This document shows positions 1 to 8,162 of a stretch of DNA of 26,138 nucleotides, piece by piece. The DNA comes from a bacterium (GTDB lineage: Bacteria; Eremiobacterota; Eremiobacteria; Baltobacterales; Baltobacteraceae). The DNA is taken from assembly GCA_021784715.1 (NCBI GenBank), contig JAJYHP010000092.1:1-26138 (forward strand), read 5' to 3'. Every line of letters starts with the position of its first letter. Position 1 is the stretch's first letter. A model generated the notes under the pieces. It saw nothing but the letters and a program-made list of their open reading frames with translations. It did not search any database and was not told where the DNA came from. Both the position numbers and the translations under genes were made by a program.

Positions 1-807
1 CGCAAGTTCTTCAAACGAAAGGCCGCATTCGACGCAGGCAAAGGCCTCGCTAAAGGTGACCTCGCGCGGTTTGCTCTTCGGTTCTTCCAGCGATGCCGTC
101 ACGATACCGGTTGAAAGCCGCAACGTCGTTTCGACCGAGTCGGTCAGACGCTTGCGAATATCGGGTTTGTTGACCAAACGGTCGACCACGACTTCGATCG
201 TGTGTTTGCGCTTTTTATCGATCGCGATCTTTTCGCGCAGTTCGTGCATCTCGCCGTCCACTCGAACGCGCGCGAAGCCTTCCTTGGCGATCTCTTCAAG
301 GAGCTTCGTATATTCGCCCTTGCGTCCGCGTACCAACGGCGCCAGCAAAACGATCCTCGTCCCTTCGGGAAGTTCGAGAATTGCGTCGACGATCTGCTCG
401 CTACTCTGCGTGGTTATCGCGCGGCCGCATTTCGGACAGTGAGGGACGCCGATGCGAGCGAAGAGCAAACGCAAATAATCGTAGATCTCGGTCACCGTTC
501 CCACGGTCGAGCGCGGGTTGCGCGAGGTCGATTTCTGATCGATCGAGATCGCCGGCGAGAGCCCCTCGATATAATCGACATCGGGCTTCTCCATCTGCCC
601 GAGGAATTGACGGGCGTAGGAAGAGAGCGACTCGACGTAACGGCGCTGCCCTTCGGCGTAGATCGTGTCGAACGCCAGCGACGACTTGCCCGAACCCGAG
701 AGCCCGGTTACCACGATCAATCGATTGCGCGGCAGCGTCAGATCGACGTTCTTCAGGTTGTGTTCCCGCGCGCCCTTAATAACGATCGAATCGAGTCCGT
801 GCCCCAT
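1..807 (-). CDS. uvrA: UvrABC excinuclease ATPase subunit UvrA, N-terminal part (cut by window edge)
   Basis: UvrA is the damage-recognition ATPase of nucleotide excision repair; it loads UvrB onto lesions. I translated 269 codons from ATG at 805-807. Residues 35-42 are the first Walker A motif (GLSGSGKS), followed by the family block ending [18 protein letters not shown] (about 56-72) and the stretch [20 protein letters not shown] (81-100). The UvrB-binding region follows, and CVEC near the left edge starts the first zinc motif. The C-terminal two thirds, with the signature motifs and second ATPase, lie outside. The start sits 3 nt after the stop of the HAD gene, so translation is probably coupled; only a weak ribosome site is visible. 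Identification is essentially certain. Confidence 0.97.
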   Translation of the reverse strand, partial: MGHGLDSIVIKGAREHNLKNVDLTLPRNRLIVVTGLSGSGKSSLAFDTIYAEGQRRYVESLSSYARQFLGQMEKPDVDYIEGLSPAISIDQKSTSRNPRSTVGTVTEIYDYLRLLFARIGVPHCPKCGRAITTQSSEQIVDAILELPEGTRIVLLAPLVRGRKGEYTKLLEEIAKEGFARVRVDGEMHELREKIAIDKKRKHTIEVVVDRLVNKPDIRKRLTDSVETTLRLSTGIVTASLEEPKSKPREVTFSEAFACVECGLSFEELA

Positions 808-810
808 GCT

Positions 811-1542
811 TTATCCGTTCCGAGTCCGCGCAGCGGCGGTCTCCAGCGCTCGACCAACCCCCGAAAAGGCGCTGACGGTTGCATGCGGGGCGGGCGCGCC
901 GGGCGGCAGGCTCTCGCCGCGAATGTTGAGCCAGATCGCGGTCATCCCCAACGCGAGGGCGCCGGCGATATCGCGGTCGTAGCGATCGCCGACCATCGCC
1001 GCATGCTGCGGCGCGACACCGAGGCGGCGACATGCATGCGCGAAGAATGCCGGGTCGGGCTTGAGGAGCCCGGCATCGTCGGCGAAGAAGGTCGCATCGA
1101 CGGCTTCGCTGAGGCCGAGTAGCGCGATTTTCTCGATGTGCGTCTCGGAGAAACCGTTGGTGAGGATCCCGAGGCGGCGCCCGCGCCCTCGCTGTTCCTC
1201 CAGTAACTCCAGCGCCCCCGGGAACAGCGCGAAGTATTTCTTTCGCAACTCGTAATACCGTTGCGCGACCTTCTTTGCAAGCGACGGATCGACGATGCCG
1301 ACATCGGCGAGCGCGCGTTCCCACATGCGCTCGCGCAAGCCGCGCAACGACGTCTTGAGATTCTCCGCCGCAAGCCCGTGCCAGAAGGTCGCCGCTTCCC
1401 GAGCGTAGGCATCGGCGAGAGAGCGCGCGTCGACGTTGCGTTCGCCCGCGACCTCCTCGGCGGCTTCCATGCCGGCGAGAAGGCACGCTTGCGTATCGTC
1501 ATGCAGCGTGTCGTCGAGGTCGAAGAGCACGAGGTCGATCAT
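811..1542 (-). CDS. HAD-superfamily hydrolase (YjjG/phosphoglycolate phosphatase-like)
   Basis: A 243-aa haloacid dehalogenase phosphatase. All four motifs are visible: DLDDT (8-12, with nucleophile D8 and acid/base D10), T128 in LTNG, K161 in LLKPDP, and the acidic GDRYDRD (185-191). Residues 20-100 form a helical C1-type cap, as in YjjG-like nucleotidases and Gph. The start ATG overlaps the uvrB stop as ATGA, and a GAGGT ribosome site lies just upstream inside uvrB; uvrA begins 3 nt after its stop. The gene is therefore sandwiched in an excision-repair operon. Known relatives dephosphorylate nucleotides, including non-canonical ones, or phosphoglycolate, a product of DNA end damage. Which substrate applies here is inference only. 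Confidence 0.92.
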   Translation of the reverse strand: MIDLVLFDLDDTLHDDTQACLLAGMEAAEEVAGERNVDARSLADAYAREAATFWHGLAAENLKTSLRGLRERMWERALADVGIVDPSLAKKVAQRYYELRKKYFALFPGALELLEEQRGRGRRLGILTNGFSETHIEKIALLGLSEAVDATFFADDAGLLKPDPAFFAHACRRLGVAPQHAAMVGDRYDRDIAGALALGMTAIWLNIRGESLPPGAPAPHATVSAFSGVGRALETAAARTRNG

Positions 1543-3593
1543 GAAGACCTCGATTCGTCGAGCGCGCGCTCGAGCACTTTCGGCGCGCGAGCGCCGAATA
1601 AAATCGACTCCGCCGCGCCGCTCTGCTTGCGAATCTCGATGAGTTCGTCGCGAACCGCGGCGGCCTTTTCGAATTCGAGATTGGCGGCAAATTCGCGCAT
1701 TTTCTTTTCGAGATCGGCCGCCATCCGCGCCGCGACTTCGCGCGGCAGGCGATCGCGCGCGCTCGGCTTTTTCTCTCCGCGATCCCCGCCCCCGACCATC
1801 GCGAGAATATCGCGAACCTCTTTGCGGACGCTCCGCGGCTCGATACCGTGTTCGAGGTTGTACGCCGTCTGACGCTCGCGACGGCGGCGCGTCTCGCCGA
1901 TCGCGCGCGCCATCGATTCGGTTACGTTATCCGCGTACATGATGACCTTGCCTTCGACGTGACGGGCCGCGCGGCCGATCGTTTGAATCAGCGAGGTCGC
2001 GCTGCGCAGATATCCCTCTTTATCGGCATCCAGGATGCCGACGAGCGAGACTTCGGGAAGGTCGAGCCCTTCGCGCAACAGATTGATCCCCACGAGCACG
2101 TCGAAAACCCCATTGCGGAGATCGCGAAGAATCGAGATGCGTTCGAGCGTATCGACTTCGCTGTGAAGATAGCGGACCTTCAATCCTGCCTCCACCAAGA
2201 AGTCGGTGAGATCTTCGGCCATTTTTTTCGTCAGCGTCGTTACCAGCACGCGTTCGCCGCGCGCGACGCGGAGGCGTATCTCTTCCATCAAGTCATCGAC
2301 CTGATGGCGCGTCGGGCGGACCTCGATCTCCGGATCGACCAGCCCGGTCGGGCGCACGATCATCTCCACCACTTGCGCGCTTCGCCCGGTCTCGTAGGTT
2401 CCCGGCGTCGCCGAAACGTAAATCGCCTGGTTGATATGCGCGTCGAATTCCTCGTAACTTAAGGGGCGATTGTCGAGCGCGCTCGGCAACCGAAAACCAT
2501 GTTCGACCAACGCGAGCTTGCGCGCGCGATCCCCGGGAAGCATGCCGTGCACCTGCGGCAGCGAGACGTGCGATTCATCGATGAAGAGCAGCCAATCCTT
2601 GGGGAAGAAATCGAGCAAGCACCACGGCGTCGAACCGGGTTCGCGGCCGGTCAGATGACGCGAGTAATTTTCAATGCCGTTGCAATAGCCGACTTCGCGC
2701 AACATGTCGAGATCGTAACGCGTCCGCTGCTCCAAGCGCTGGGCTTCGAGAAGCTTATTCTCCCCGCGGAGGGTCGCTAGTCGCTCGACGAGCTCCGCTT
2801 CAATGCTCGCAATCGCCCGGCGCAGTTTTTCGTCGGGGGTGATGAAATGCTTGGCGGGAAAGACCAGCAGTTCGTCTTTTGATTCGACGTACTCACCGGT
2901 CATCAAATTGACGACGTTGATCGCCTCGATCGTGTCGCCGAAAAATTCGATCCGATGGACGAGTTCTTCCTCGATGCCGACGAGTTCGAGCGTGTCGCCG
3001 CGCACCCTGAAGGTGCCGCGAACCAATCCGATATCGTTGCGACGGTATTGCATATCGACCAGCCGCCGCAAAAGGTAATCGCGATCGATCTCTTCGCCGA
3101 CGGCGATCCGTTGCGACATCTCCATATAATCCGATGGCGAGCCGAGGCCGAAGATGCAGGAGACCGAAGCGACGATCAGCGTGTCCCGTCGCGTCAGCAG
3201 CGACTGCGTCGCGGCGTGACGGAGGCGCTCGATCTCGTCGTTGATCGAGGAGTCTTTTTCGATATAGGTGTCGGTCGCCGCAACGTATGCCTCGGGTTGG
3301 TAGTAGTCGAAATAGGAGACGAAATACTCGACGGCGTTCTTGGGGAAAAACTCGCGAAACTCGGCGCAGAGCTGCGCGGCGAGAGTTTTGTTGTGACAGA
3401 GGACGAGGGTGGGTTTCCCGACGAGCTCGATGGTGCGCGCCATCGCCATCGTCTTTCCGGAGCCGGTGACGCCGAGCAGCGTCTGAATGCGGTCGCCGCG
3501 CTCCACGCCCGCAGCGAGTGCCGCGGTTGCCGCCGGCTGATCTCCGGCGAGCGAGAAGGGTGAAACGAGACGAAAGGTTCCCTGCAAAGCCAC
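1539..3593 (-). CDS. uvrB: UvrABC excinuclease subunit UvrB
   Basis: A full-length 684-aa UvrB, the helicase-like subunit that verifies damage and recruits UvrC. Walker A is GVTGSGKT (41-48). The beta-hairpin that clamps DNA contains [11 protein letters not shown] (about 94-104). The DEAD-like box is DESH (339-342). Helicase motifs follow ([13 protein letters not shown], then QTIGRAARH), and the C-terminal UVR domain (about 635-675, [18 protein letters not shown]) binds UvrC/UvrA. The start is GTG, placed so that the N-terminus matches the family ([14 protein letters not shown]). The ribosome site is poor. The gene leads the uvrB-HAD-uvrA operon and is divergent from prs across 80 bp that must hold both promoters; I see no convincing -10 box there. 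Confidence 0.98.
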   Translation of the reverse strand: MALQGTFRLVSPFSLAGDQPAATAALAAGVERGDRIQTLLGVTGSGKTMAMARTIELVGKPTLVLCHNKTLAAQLCAEFREFFPKNAVEYFVSYFDYYQPEAYVAATDTYIEKDSSINDEIERLRHAATQSLLTRRDTLIVASVSCIFGLGSPSDYMEMSQRIAVGEEIDRDYLLRRLVDMQYRRNDIGLVRGTFRVRGDTLELVGIEEELVHRIEFFGDTIEAINVVNLMTGEYVESKDELLVFPAKHFITPDEKLRRAIASIEAELVERLATLRGENKLLEAQRLEQRTRYDLDMLREVGYCNGIENYSRHLTGREPGSTPWCLLDFFPKDWLLFIDESHVSLPQVHGMLPGDRARKLALVEHGFRLPSALDNRPLSYEEFDAHINQAIYVSATPGTYETGRSAQVVEMIVRPTGLVDPEIEVRPTRHQVDDLMEEIRLRVARGERVLVTTLTKKMAEDLTDFLVEAGLKVRYLHSEVDTLERISILRDLRNGVFDVLVGINLLREGLDLPEVSLVGILDADKEGYLRSATSLIQTIGRAARHVEGKVIMYADNVTESMARAIGETRRRRERQTAYNLEHGIEPRSVRKEVRDILAMVGGGDRGEKKPSARDRLPREVAARMAADLEKKMREFAANLEFEKAAAVRDELIEIRKQSGAAESILFGARAPKVLERALDESRSS

Positions 3594-3660
3594 TTTGGGA
3601 GTGATTCGGCGAGGAGTGAGAGCGGCCCGCTCGGAACCACTGCTCCTACCCCGCCCGCCC

Positions 3661-3666
3661 TAGGAG
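3661..3666 (+). promoter_or_regulatory. Ribosome binding site supporting the TTG start of prs
   Basis: TAGGAG lies 7 nt upstream of the TTG at 3674. No ATG or GTG fits the PRPP synthetase N-terminus better, so this site decides the start. Confidence 0.7.
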
Positions 3667-3673
3667 CCATCCC

Positions 3674-4681
3674 TTGAGCACCACGCCTCTCCTGTTTTCC
3701 GGGAGTTCGAATCCGCAACTCGCCGAGGCGATCGCCAAGCGCATGAAGATCTCGTTGGGCGATGCGCTGGTGACGAAGTTCAAAAACGAAGAGACCCGCA
3801 TCGAGATTCGCGAGAATGTCCGCGGTGCGGAGGTCTTCGTCGTGCAGTCGATCTGCAAGGCCCCGAACGGGAACGGCGTCAACGACGCCCTCGTCGAGTT
3901 GCTGCTGATGATCGACGCCCTCCGGCGCGCCTCGGCGGCACGCATCACCGCCGTCGTTCCGTATTACGGCTACGCCAAGCAAGACAAGAAGACCAAGCCG
4001 CGCGAGCCGATCTCGGCGAAAGTCGTCGCGAATTTACTGAAGACCACGGGAACCAAGCGGGTGGTCACGATGGATCTCCACGCAGCGCAGATCCAAGGCT
4101 TCTTCGATATTCCGGTCGACAACTTGATGGCAATGCCGACGCTCTGCAATTACCTTAAACGCGAGGGACTCAGCGACGACCGCATCGTCGTCGTCTCGCC
4201 CGATGCCGGCGGCGTCCATCGCGCCGAACTCTTCGCCAAGCGCCTCAACGCCTCGCTCGCTATCGTCTTTAAGCGCCGGCCGCAACCCGATGTCTCCGAG
4301 GTCACCGACATCGTCGGCGATGTCAACGGCAAGATTGCGGTCATCGTCGACGATATGATTTCGACCGGCGGAACGCTAGCGAAGGCCGCCGAGGCAATCA
4401 AGGGGCGCGGCGCGACGAGCGTCTACACCGTTGCCACGCACGGTCTTTTCGCCGACAACGCGATCGAGGTGCTCGCAAACTCGGTGATCGAACGCGTCAT
4501 TATCACCGATACCATCCCGATCTTACAGCCGGCTGGCGAGAAATTCGTTCAGCTCTCGATCGCGCAGACGTTCGCCGACGCGATCGGCCGCATTACCACC
4601 AACCGGTCGGTCTCCGAGCTCTTCAGCGTCGATGAGATCAAACTCGATGCGAGCCTGGTAGAACCCATCACCGTTTCTTAA
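3674..4681 (+). CDS. prs: Ribose-phosphate pyrophosphokinase (PRPP synthetase, class I)
   Basis: Makes phosphoribosyl pyrophosphate from ribose 5-phosphate and ATP, the entry to purine, pyrimidine, NAD, His and Trp synthesis. The 335-aa protein has the ATP-binding flexible loop region PYYGYAKQDKK (96-106), the signature DLHAAQIQGFFDIPVDN (134-150) and the PRPP loop VDDMISTGGT (225-234). Length is normal, with a short C-terminal extension (about 20 aa). It starts with TTG after a good ribosome site. The order prs-rplY-pth is the well-known conserved cluster, but its usual upstream partner glmU is absent here and lies at 16373-17716 instead. The start is divergent from uvrB. Confidence 0.98.
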   Translation: MSTTPLLFSGSSNPQLAEAIAKRMKISLGDALVTKFKNEETRIEIRENVRGAEVFVVQSICKAPNGNGVNDALVELLLMIDALRRASAARITAVVPYYGYAKQDKKTKPREPISAKVVANLLKTTGTKRVVTMDLHAAQIQGFFDIPVDNLMAMPTLCNYLKREGLSDDRIVVVSPDAGGVHRAELFAKRLNASLAIVFKRRPQPDVSEVTDIVGDVNGKIAVIVDDMISTGGTLAKAAEAIKGRGATSVYTVATHGLFADNAIEVLANSVIERVIITDTIPILQPAGEKFVQLSIAQTFADAIGRITTNRSVSELFSVDEIKLDASLVEPITVS

Positions 4682-4713
4682 ATCGTCTCCACCACGAGAA
4701 AGCAGAGGAATCC

Positions 4714-5364
4714 ATGCCTACCAAAGTCCACGTTCTTCCCGTCGAACCCCGCGAAACGACGGGGACCTCCTCGGCGTCTGCGCTGCGCGCAAAAGGGATG
4801 GTGCCTGCAGTTCTTTACGGACACGGCGACGCACCCCGTCATTTGGCGATGGAAGGCCGCGCATTCGAAGATCTCGCCGCGCGCCATGAGGCAAGCGGCG
4901 TCCTTACGCTCGTTCATGCCGGCAAAACGATCGACACCGCGTTGTTGCGCGCCGTTCAGCGTCACCCGGTCACGCGCCGCGTCATCCACGTTGATTTTCA
5001 GCGCGTCGGCCTCAACGAAGCGGTCACCGCGCGCGTGCCGATCGCGACGGTCGGCGTTGCGCCGGGCGTGAAAGAATTCGGCGGCGTGATGGATCTGCTC
5101 TCGCACCATATCGAGATCGAAGGCCCTGCCGATCAGCTCCCCGAGCATATCGATATCGACGTCAGCGATCTCGGCGTTCACCGCCATATCAGCGCCGGCG
5201 ACGTCAAACTGCCGAAGGGTTTCCGATTGGTCACGACGCCCGATACCGTGCTCATAACGGTCGAAGCATCGAAGACCGCGCGCCAAGTCGAAGAGAGCGC
5301 GACCGCCCCGCAAGAGCAGCTTGAACCCGAAGTGCTCGGGCAAAAGAGCGAGACGAAAGCATAA
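4714..5364 (+). CDS. rplY: 50S ribosomal protein bL25, long Ctc/TL5 form
   Basis: A 216-aa 5S rRNA-binding ribosomal protein of the two-domain Ctc type. The N-terminal L25 domain (about 5-92) carries the RNA-binding block with GMVPAVLYG (28-36) and VIHVDFQRV. The C-terminal TL5 beta domain (about 95-190) includes ATVGVAPGVKEFGGVMD and the typical HIDIDVSDLGV repeat. An acidic, low-complexity tail ends the protein. AGAGGA lies just upstream of the ATG. It is 32 nt after prs, and its stop lies 23 nt before the proposed pth start, so the three are probably one transcript. Ctc forms are often general-stress regulated, but no sigma-B-like promoter is evident here. Confidence 0.96.
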   Translation: MPTKVHVLPVEPRETTGTSSASALRAKGMVPAVLYGHGDAPRHLAMEGRAFEDLAARHEASGVLTLVHAGKTIDTALLRAVQRHPVTRRVIHVDFQRVGLNEAVTARVPIATVGVAPGVKEFGGVMDLLSHHIEIEGPADQLPEHIDIDVSDLGVHRHISAGDVKLPKGFRLVTTPDTVLITVEASKTARQVEESATAPQEQLEPEVLGQKSETKA

Positions 5365-5387
5365 GCAATCGGAGCGAGACGCCCAGC

Positions 5388-5942
5388 CTGATCGTCGGGC
5401 TGGGCAACCCCGGCAAAGAGTACGAGGCAACGCGCCACAACGTCGGCTTCATGATCGTCGACGAGCTGGCGCGGCGCTTCGGCGTGACGAATTGGCGCCA
5501 AAAGGATCAGGCCCGGCAAGCGCTCGTGCGCGAACGCAACGTCCTGCTCGTAGAACCGACTTCGTTTATGAATTTGAGCGGAGTTCCGCTTCGCTTAATT
5601 TCGTCGTGGTATCGCACGCCGCCCGAGCGGATCCTCGTGATCAGCGACGACATGGATCTCCCGCTCGGCCGCCTGCGCATGCGCGCCTCGGGCGGGCATG
5701 GCGGGCACAACGGTTTGCGTTCGATCATCGGCACGATCGGCGAAAACTTCGCCCGCTTGCGCGTCGGGGTCGGCCGCCCGGAGGGCGGCGACAGCATCGA
5801 TTACGTTCTCGGTGCGTTTCCGGTCGCGCAACGCGATACGCTCGCACGCACGATCGTCGCGGCAGCCGACGGAGCGGAGCGCTGGCTCGCCGAGGGAACC
5901 GAGCGCACGTTACCGAGCGTCAACGCGTTTCGCGCCGATTAA
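5388..5942 (+). CDS. pth: Peptidyl-tRNA hydrolase with a non-canonical start
   Basis: Pth recycles peptidyl-tRNA that drops off ribosomes. The family residues are all present: GLGNPGKEYEATRHN (catalytic His in RHNVG), FMNLSG, DDMDLPLG and GGHNGLRS. The first ATG in frame (5451) lies after GLGNPG and the catalytic His, so it cannot be the true start. Reading upstream in frame, there is no ATG, GTG or TTG before a TGA at 5322. The best candidate is CTG at 5388, preceded by GGAG at 5371-5374, giving 184 aa, a normal length. ACG at 5379 or ATA at 5361 are alternatives, as is a sequence error. Function is certain; the start is not. Confidence 0.9.
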   Translation: MIVGLGNPGKEYEATRHNVGFMIVDELARRFGVTNWRQKDQARQALVRERNVLLVEPTSFMNLSGVPLRLISSWYRTPPERILVISDDMDLPLGRLRMRASGGHGGHNGLRSIIGTIGENFARLRVGVGRPEGGDSIDYVLGAFPVAQRDTLARTIVAAADGAERWLAEGTERTLPSVNAFRAD

Positions 5943-5949
5943 ATCGCCG

Positions 5950-5976
5950 CCTACCTCTGCCGATTCTCTAGGTAGG
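5950..5976. repeat. Inverted repeat between pth and the ArgB-like gene
   Basis: CCTACCT (5950-5956) and AGGTAGG (5970-5976) are perfect 7-bp arms around a 13-nt loop. The right arm runs into the purine-rich stretch GGGGGAG that is the only candidate ribosome site for the GTG start at 5993. It could be an operator or a translation-modulating hairpin; no T-run follows, so a terminator is unlikely. Confidence 0.4.
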
Positions 5977-5992
5977 GGGAGAGCAATCTCAG

Positions 5993-6673
5993 GTGAACGG
6001 ACGAGCATTTTCGGGGACGACCTTCGTACTACGCTGCGATCGCGAGACCGCGGACTCCGGAACGGCGACGCTCTTTGCCGATATCGACGTTTTGCGCGAT
6101 GAGGGTATCAACGCCGTCATCGTCGCTCCCGATACGCCGAGCGCGCGTTCGCTGGTCATGCGCATGAATCTCTCGCGTAACCGCGCCGTCGGCGTCACCG
6201 GTGCCGACGGTGCGCTGTTGCCGCGCGGCGCCGACGGCGTCGGCGCGGTGCAACCCGAGATCCTGCTCGCTTTGCTCGAAGCTGGTTTCGTTCCGGTCGT
6301 CGAGCCGATGGCCTACGCGCCGATCTCCGCCTGCGAAGAATCGGTCGAAGCCGATGAAGTCGCGCGGGCGATCGGCGTCGCGCTACGCGCTTCGCGAGCG
6401 ATCTTCTTCCATCGCTCCGGCGCGATTGCAAATCCGCTCACCAACGATCCGATCCCGGAGTTGACCGCCGCCGAAGCGCTTGCGCTCGCCGACGACGACC
6501 GTTTTGCACCCGACATTCGCGCGACGATGCGCGCGGCAGCACGCGGTGTACGTGGGGGGATCGGCGTCGCCGAGATCTGCGACGGCCGCATCGCGCACGC
6601 AGCGGTCATCGAACTCTTGACCGAGCAGCACTTGGGGACACGCGTTACCGGCGGAGTCGTCCTCGCCGCATGA
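5993..6673 (+). CDS. Acetylglutamate kinase (ArgB)-like protein with degraded catalytic motifs
   Basis: A 226-aa amino acid kinase fold homologue. The ArgB pattern is clear: GVTGADG (67-73), DGVGAVQPEILLALLE (81-96) running into VPVVEPMA, VEADEVARAIGVAL (118-131), and a C-terminal CDGRIAHAAVIELL (197-210) then LGTRV. The catalytic landmarks are not kept. The N-terminal K-x-GG site reads RCDR (14-17). The HGGGP loop reads APDTP (45-49). The downstream ATP-site lysine region reads DIRATMRAAARGV (174-186). It is also about 60-70 aa shorter than real ArgB. The start is GTG. It may be a regulatory or substrate-binding pseudo-enzyme, or act on another substrate. It follows pth by 50 nt on the same strand. 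Confidence 0.75.
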   Translation: MNGRAFSGTTFVLRCDRETADSGTATLFADIDVLRDEGINAVIVAPDTPSARSLVMRMNLSRNRAVGVTGADGALLPRGADGVGAVQPEILLALLEAGFVPVVEPMAYAPISACEESVEADEVARAIGVALRASRAIFFHRSGAIANPLTNDPIPELTAAEALALADDDRFAPDIRATMRAAARGVRGGIGVAEICDGRIAHAAVIELLTEQHLGTRVTGGVVLAA

Positions 6674-6678
6674 GCGTA

Positions 6679-6705
6679 CGGGCACCGACGAAAAGTCGGT
6701 GCCCG
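6679..6705. terminator. Strong hairpin between convergent genes (probable bidirectional terminator)
   Basis: CGGGCACCGAC (6679-6689) and GTCGGTGCCCG (6695-6705) form a perfect 11-bp stem with a 5-nt GAAAA loop. It begins 5 nt after the ArgB-like stop and lies 46 nt before the end of the opposing S53 gene. There is no clear T-run on the plus side. A weaker stem, GCGGCT/AGCCGC, follows at 6723-6738. Confidence 0.7.
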
Positions 6706-6750
6706 CATGCAGTTATTAGCGAGCGGCTCGGAAGCCGCGCGCTTGCGTCG

Positions 6751-8001
6751 TTAGAGTCCCGCGACGCCGTTAGGCGTACCGACGCCGGTCGGTCCGTCGT
6801 AGCCGACTTCCGCGTTGCACACATAGGCATACGTGCAGGTGCCGTTGCTGCCCGAGGTCACATCGTTGAAATCGGAGGTGTGCGAGTAGGGATAGGATCC
6901 GTAGACGACCGACGATGCGTTGCCGGCAAGCGCATACGCCGATGCGATGACCGGGCTTGCAACGCTCGTGCCGCCGAAGACGAGCCATCCGGTATTGCGT
7001 TTCGAGCCGTAGCTATCGTACACCGCGACGCCGGTATTCGGATCGGCATCCGCCGAGACGTCGTTATTGGTGCGATTCGGGCACGCAAAGACCGATCCGC
7101 TCTGCCACGAGGGCTTCGCGACATAGGCGCTGCAACCGCTGCCGCTACCGCTCCACACCGTTTCGCTCCAGCCGCGTGCGTTGCTCGCTTTATTGAGCGT
7201 CGTTCCACCGACGGCGGTTACCGTCGCATAGGAAGCCGGCTGTTCTGCTCCGGTACCGCTATCGCCGGCGCTCGCCGTGATCGCGATACCCGGATGATCG
7301 TATGCGGAGTTCGTCGCGTTCGTCTCGCTGCCGCCGTAGCTATTGCTGATCTCGGTCGCTCCCAACGAAGCGGCCGTGTTGACGGCGGTATCGAGATTGC
7401 TGTTCGATGCGCTGCTCGCCTCGACGAGCAGAATGTGGCAGTTCGGGCAGACCGCCGAGACCATATCGAGATCGAGCGAGATCTCTTGACCCCAGCTGGA
7501 ATTGCCGCGCGGATAGCTCCCTTGAACGCCGTTTTGGTTGACCTTCTTGAAGCAACCGTTCGCGGTCGTACAGGCGGGAATGCCGAATTGCGAACGATAG
7601 ACGTTCACATCGTTCTCGGCATTCGGATCGTCGTAGGCATCGACGATGGCGACGGTTTGGCCGCTGCCGGCGGTCGTCGACGGGAAAGAGTACGCCGAGC
7701 GCAGATCGCTCGGGCCGTAGCCGGCAGGCGTCGACGAGGTCGCGCCGGGGCGGCCCATCGCGACGCGCATCGAGGGATCGACCGGCGCGCCGATGTCGGT
7801 TCGCATCAATGCGAAGCAGCGTGAGTAGCCGGCGGGAACCGGGCCGCCGCACGATTCGACGACGTTATTCGGCAGCACCGGCTGCGAGGGTAGCGTCGCG
7901 GTCGGGGAGAGCGGGGCCATCCCCGTCGAAGCGTTCCCCGAACAGGCAGCGAGGGCTACGAGCGCGGCAACAGCGAGCGCTCGTGAGAAACGTTGGTACA
8001 C
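6751..8001 (-). CDS. Sedolisin-family (S53) serine-carboxyl peptidase, predicted lipoprotein
   Basis: A 416-aa exported peptidase. The N-terminus is a lipoprotein signal, hydrophobic residues 7-19 and lipobox LAAC with Cys20. The S53 catalytic set is intact: E173 and D177 in QEISLD, oxyanion Asp D247 in SAGDSG, and Ser346 in GGTSVASP. The C-terminal calcium-site region is present too (DFNDVTSGSNG, 377-387; YDGPTGVGTPNG). Sedolisins are usually acid-active proteases made with a large pro-domain of roughly 150-200 aa. Here only about 80 residues lie between the lipobox and the catalytic domain, so the classical propeptide is missing. It has a GTG start with GGAGGA 6 nt upstream. It is convergent with the ArgB-like gene. 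Confidence 0.88.
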   Translation of the reverse strand: MYQRFSRALAVAALVALAACSGNASTGMAPLSPTATLPSQPVLPNNVVESCGGPVPAGYSRCFALMRTDIGAPVDPSMRVAMGRPGATSSTPAGYGPSDLRSAYSFPSTTAGSGQTVAIVDAYDDPNAENDVNVYRSQFGIPACTTANGCFKKVNQNGVQGSYPRGNSSWGQEISLDLDMVSAVCPNCHILLVEASSASNSNLDTAVNTAASLGATEISNSYGGSETNATNSAYDHPGIAITASAGDSGTGAEQPASYATVTAVGGTTLNKASNARGWSETVWSGSGSGCSAYVAKPSWQSGSVFACPNRTNNDVSADADPNTGVAVYDSYGSKRNTGWLVFGGTSVASPVIASAYALAGNASSVVYGSYPYSHTSDFNDVTSGSNGTCTYAYVCNAEVGYDGPTGVGTPNGVAGL

Positions 8002-8054
8002 GTAGTGTCCTCCAGGATGTTCAGCAATGAGACGTATTCGAGAGCGCAGCAGAG

Positions 8055-8087
8055 CGTTAAGAATACGTTAAGGCCCCAATGCGACAA
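8055..8087 (-). promoter_or_regulatory. Candidate promoter with 11-bp-spaced direct repeats upstream of the S53 gene
   Basis: On the minus strand, TTGTCG (8082-8087) and TATTCT (8060-8065) are separated by 16 nt and could be -35 and -10 elements about 60 nt upstream of the GTG. Two exact CTTAACG copies (8066-8072 and 8055-8061) have an 11-bp period, the geometry used by OmpR/PhoB-family response regulators; they overlap the spacer and -10. This is suggestive only. Confidence 0.3.
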
Positions 8088-8162
8088 AACACTCCTTCCT
8101 CCTCTCGGGCGAAGGATTTCGGTGAGGCTATTTTCGCCGGATTTTCTCCGCGCCGGTTCGGG

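Noticed and set aside
202..1122. 306-codon plus-strand frame over uvrA and the HAD gene
   Set aside because: It is antisense to two clear genes, rich in Arg and without recognisable motifs; high GC makes long shadow frames common here.
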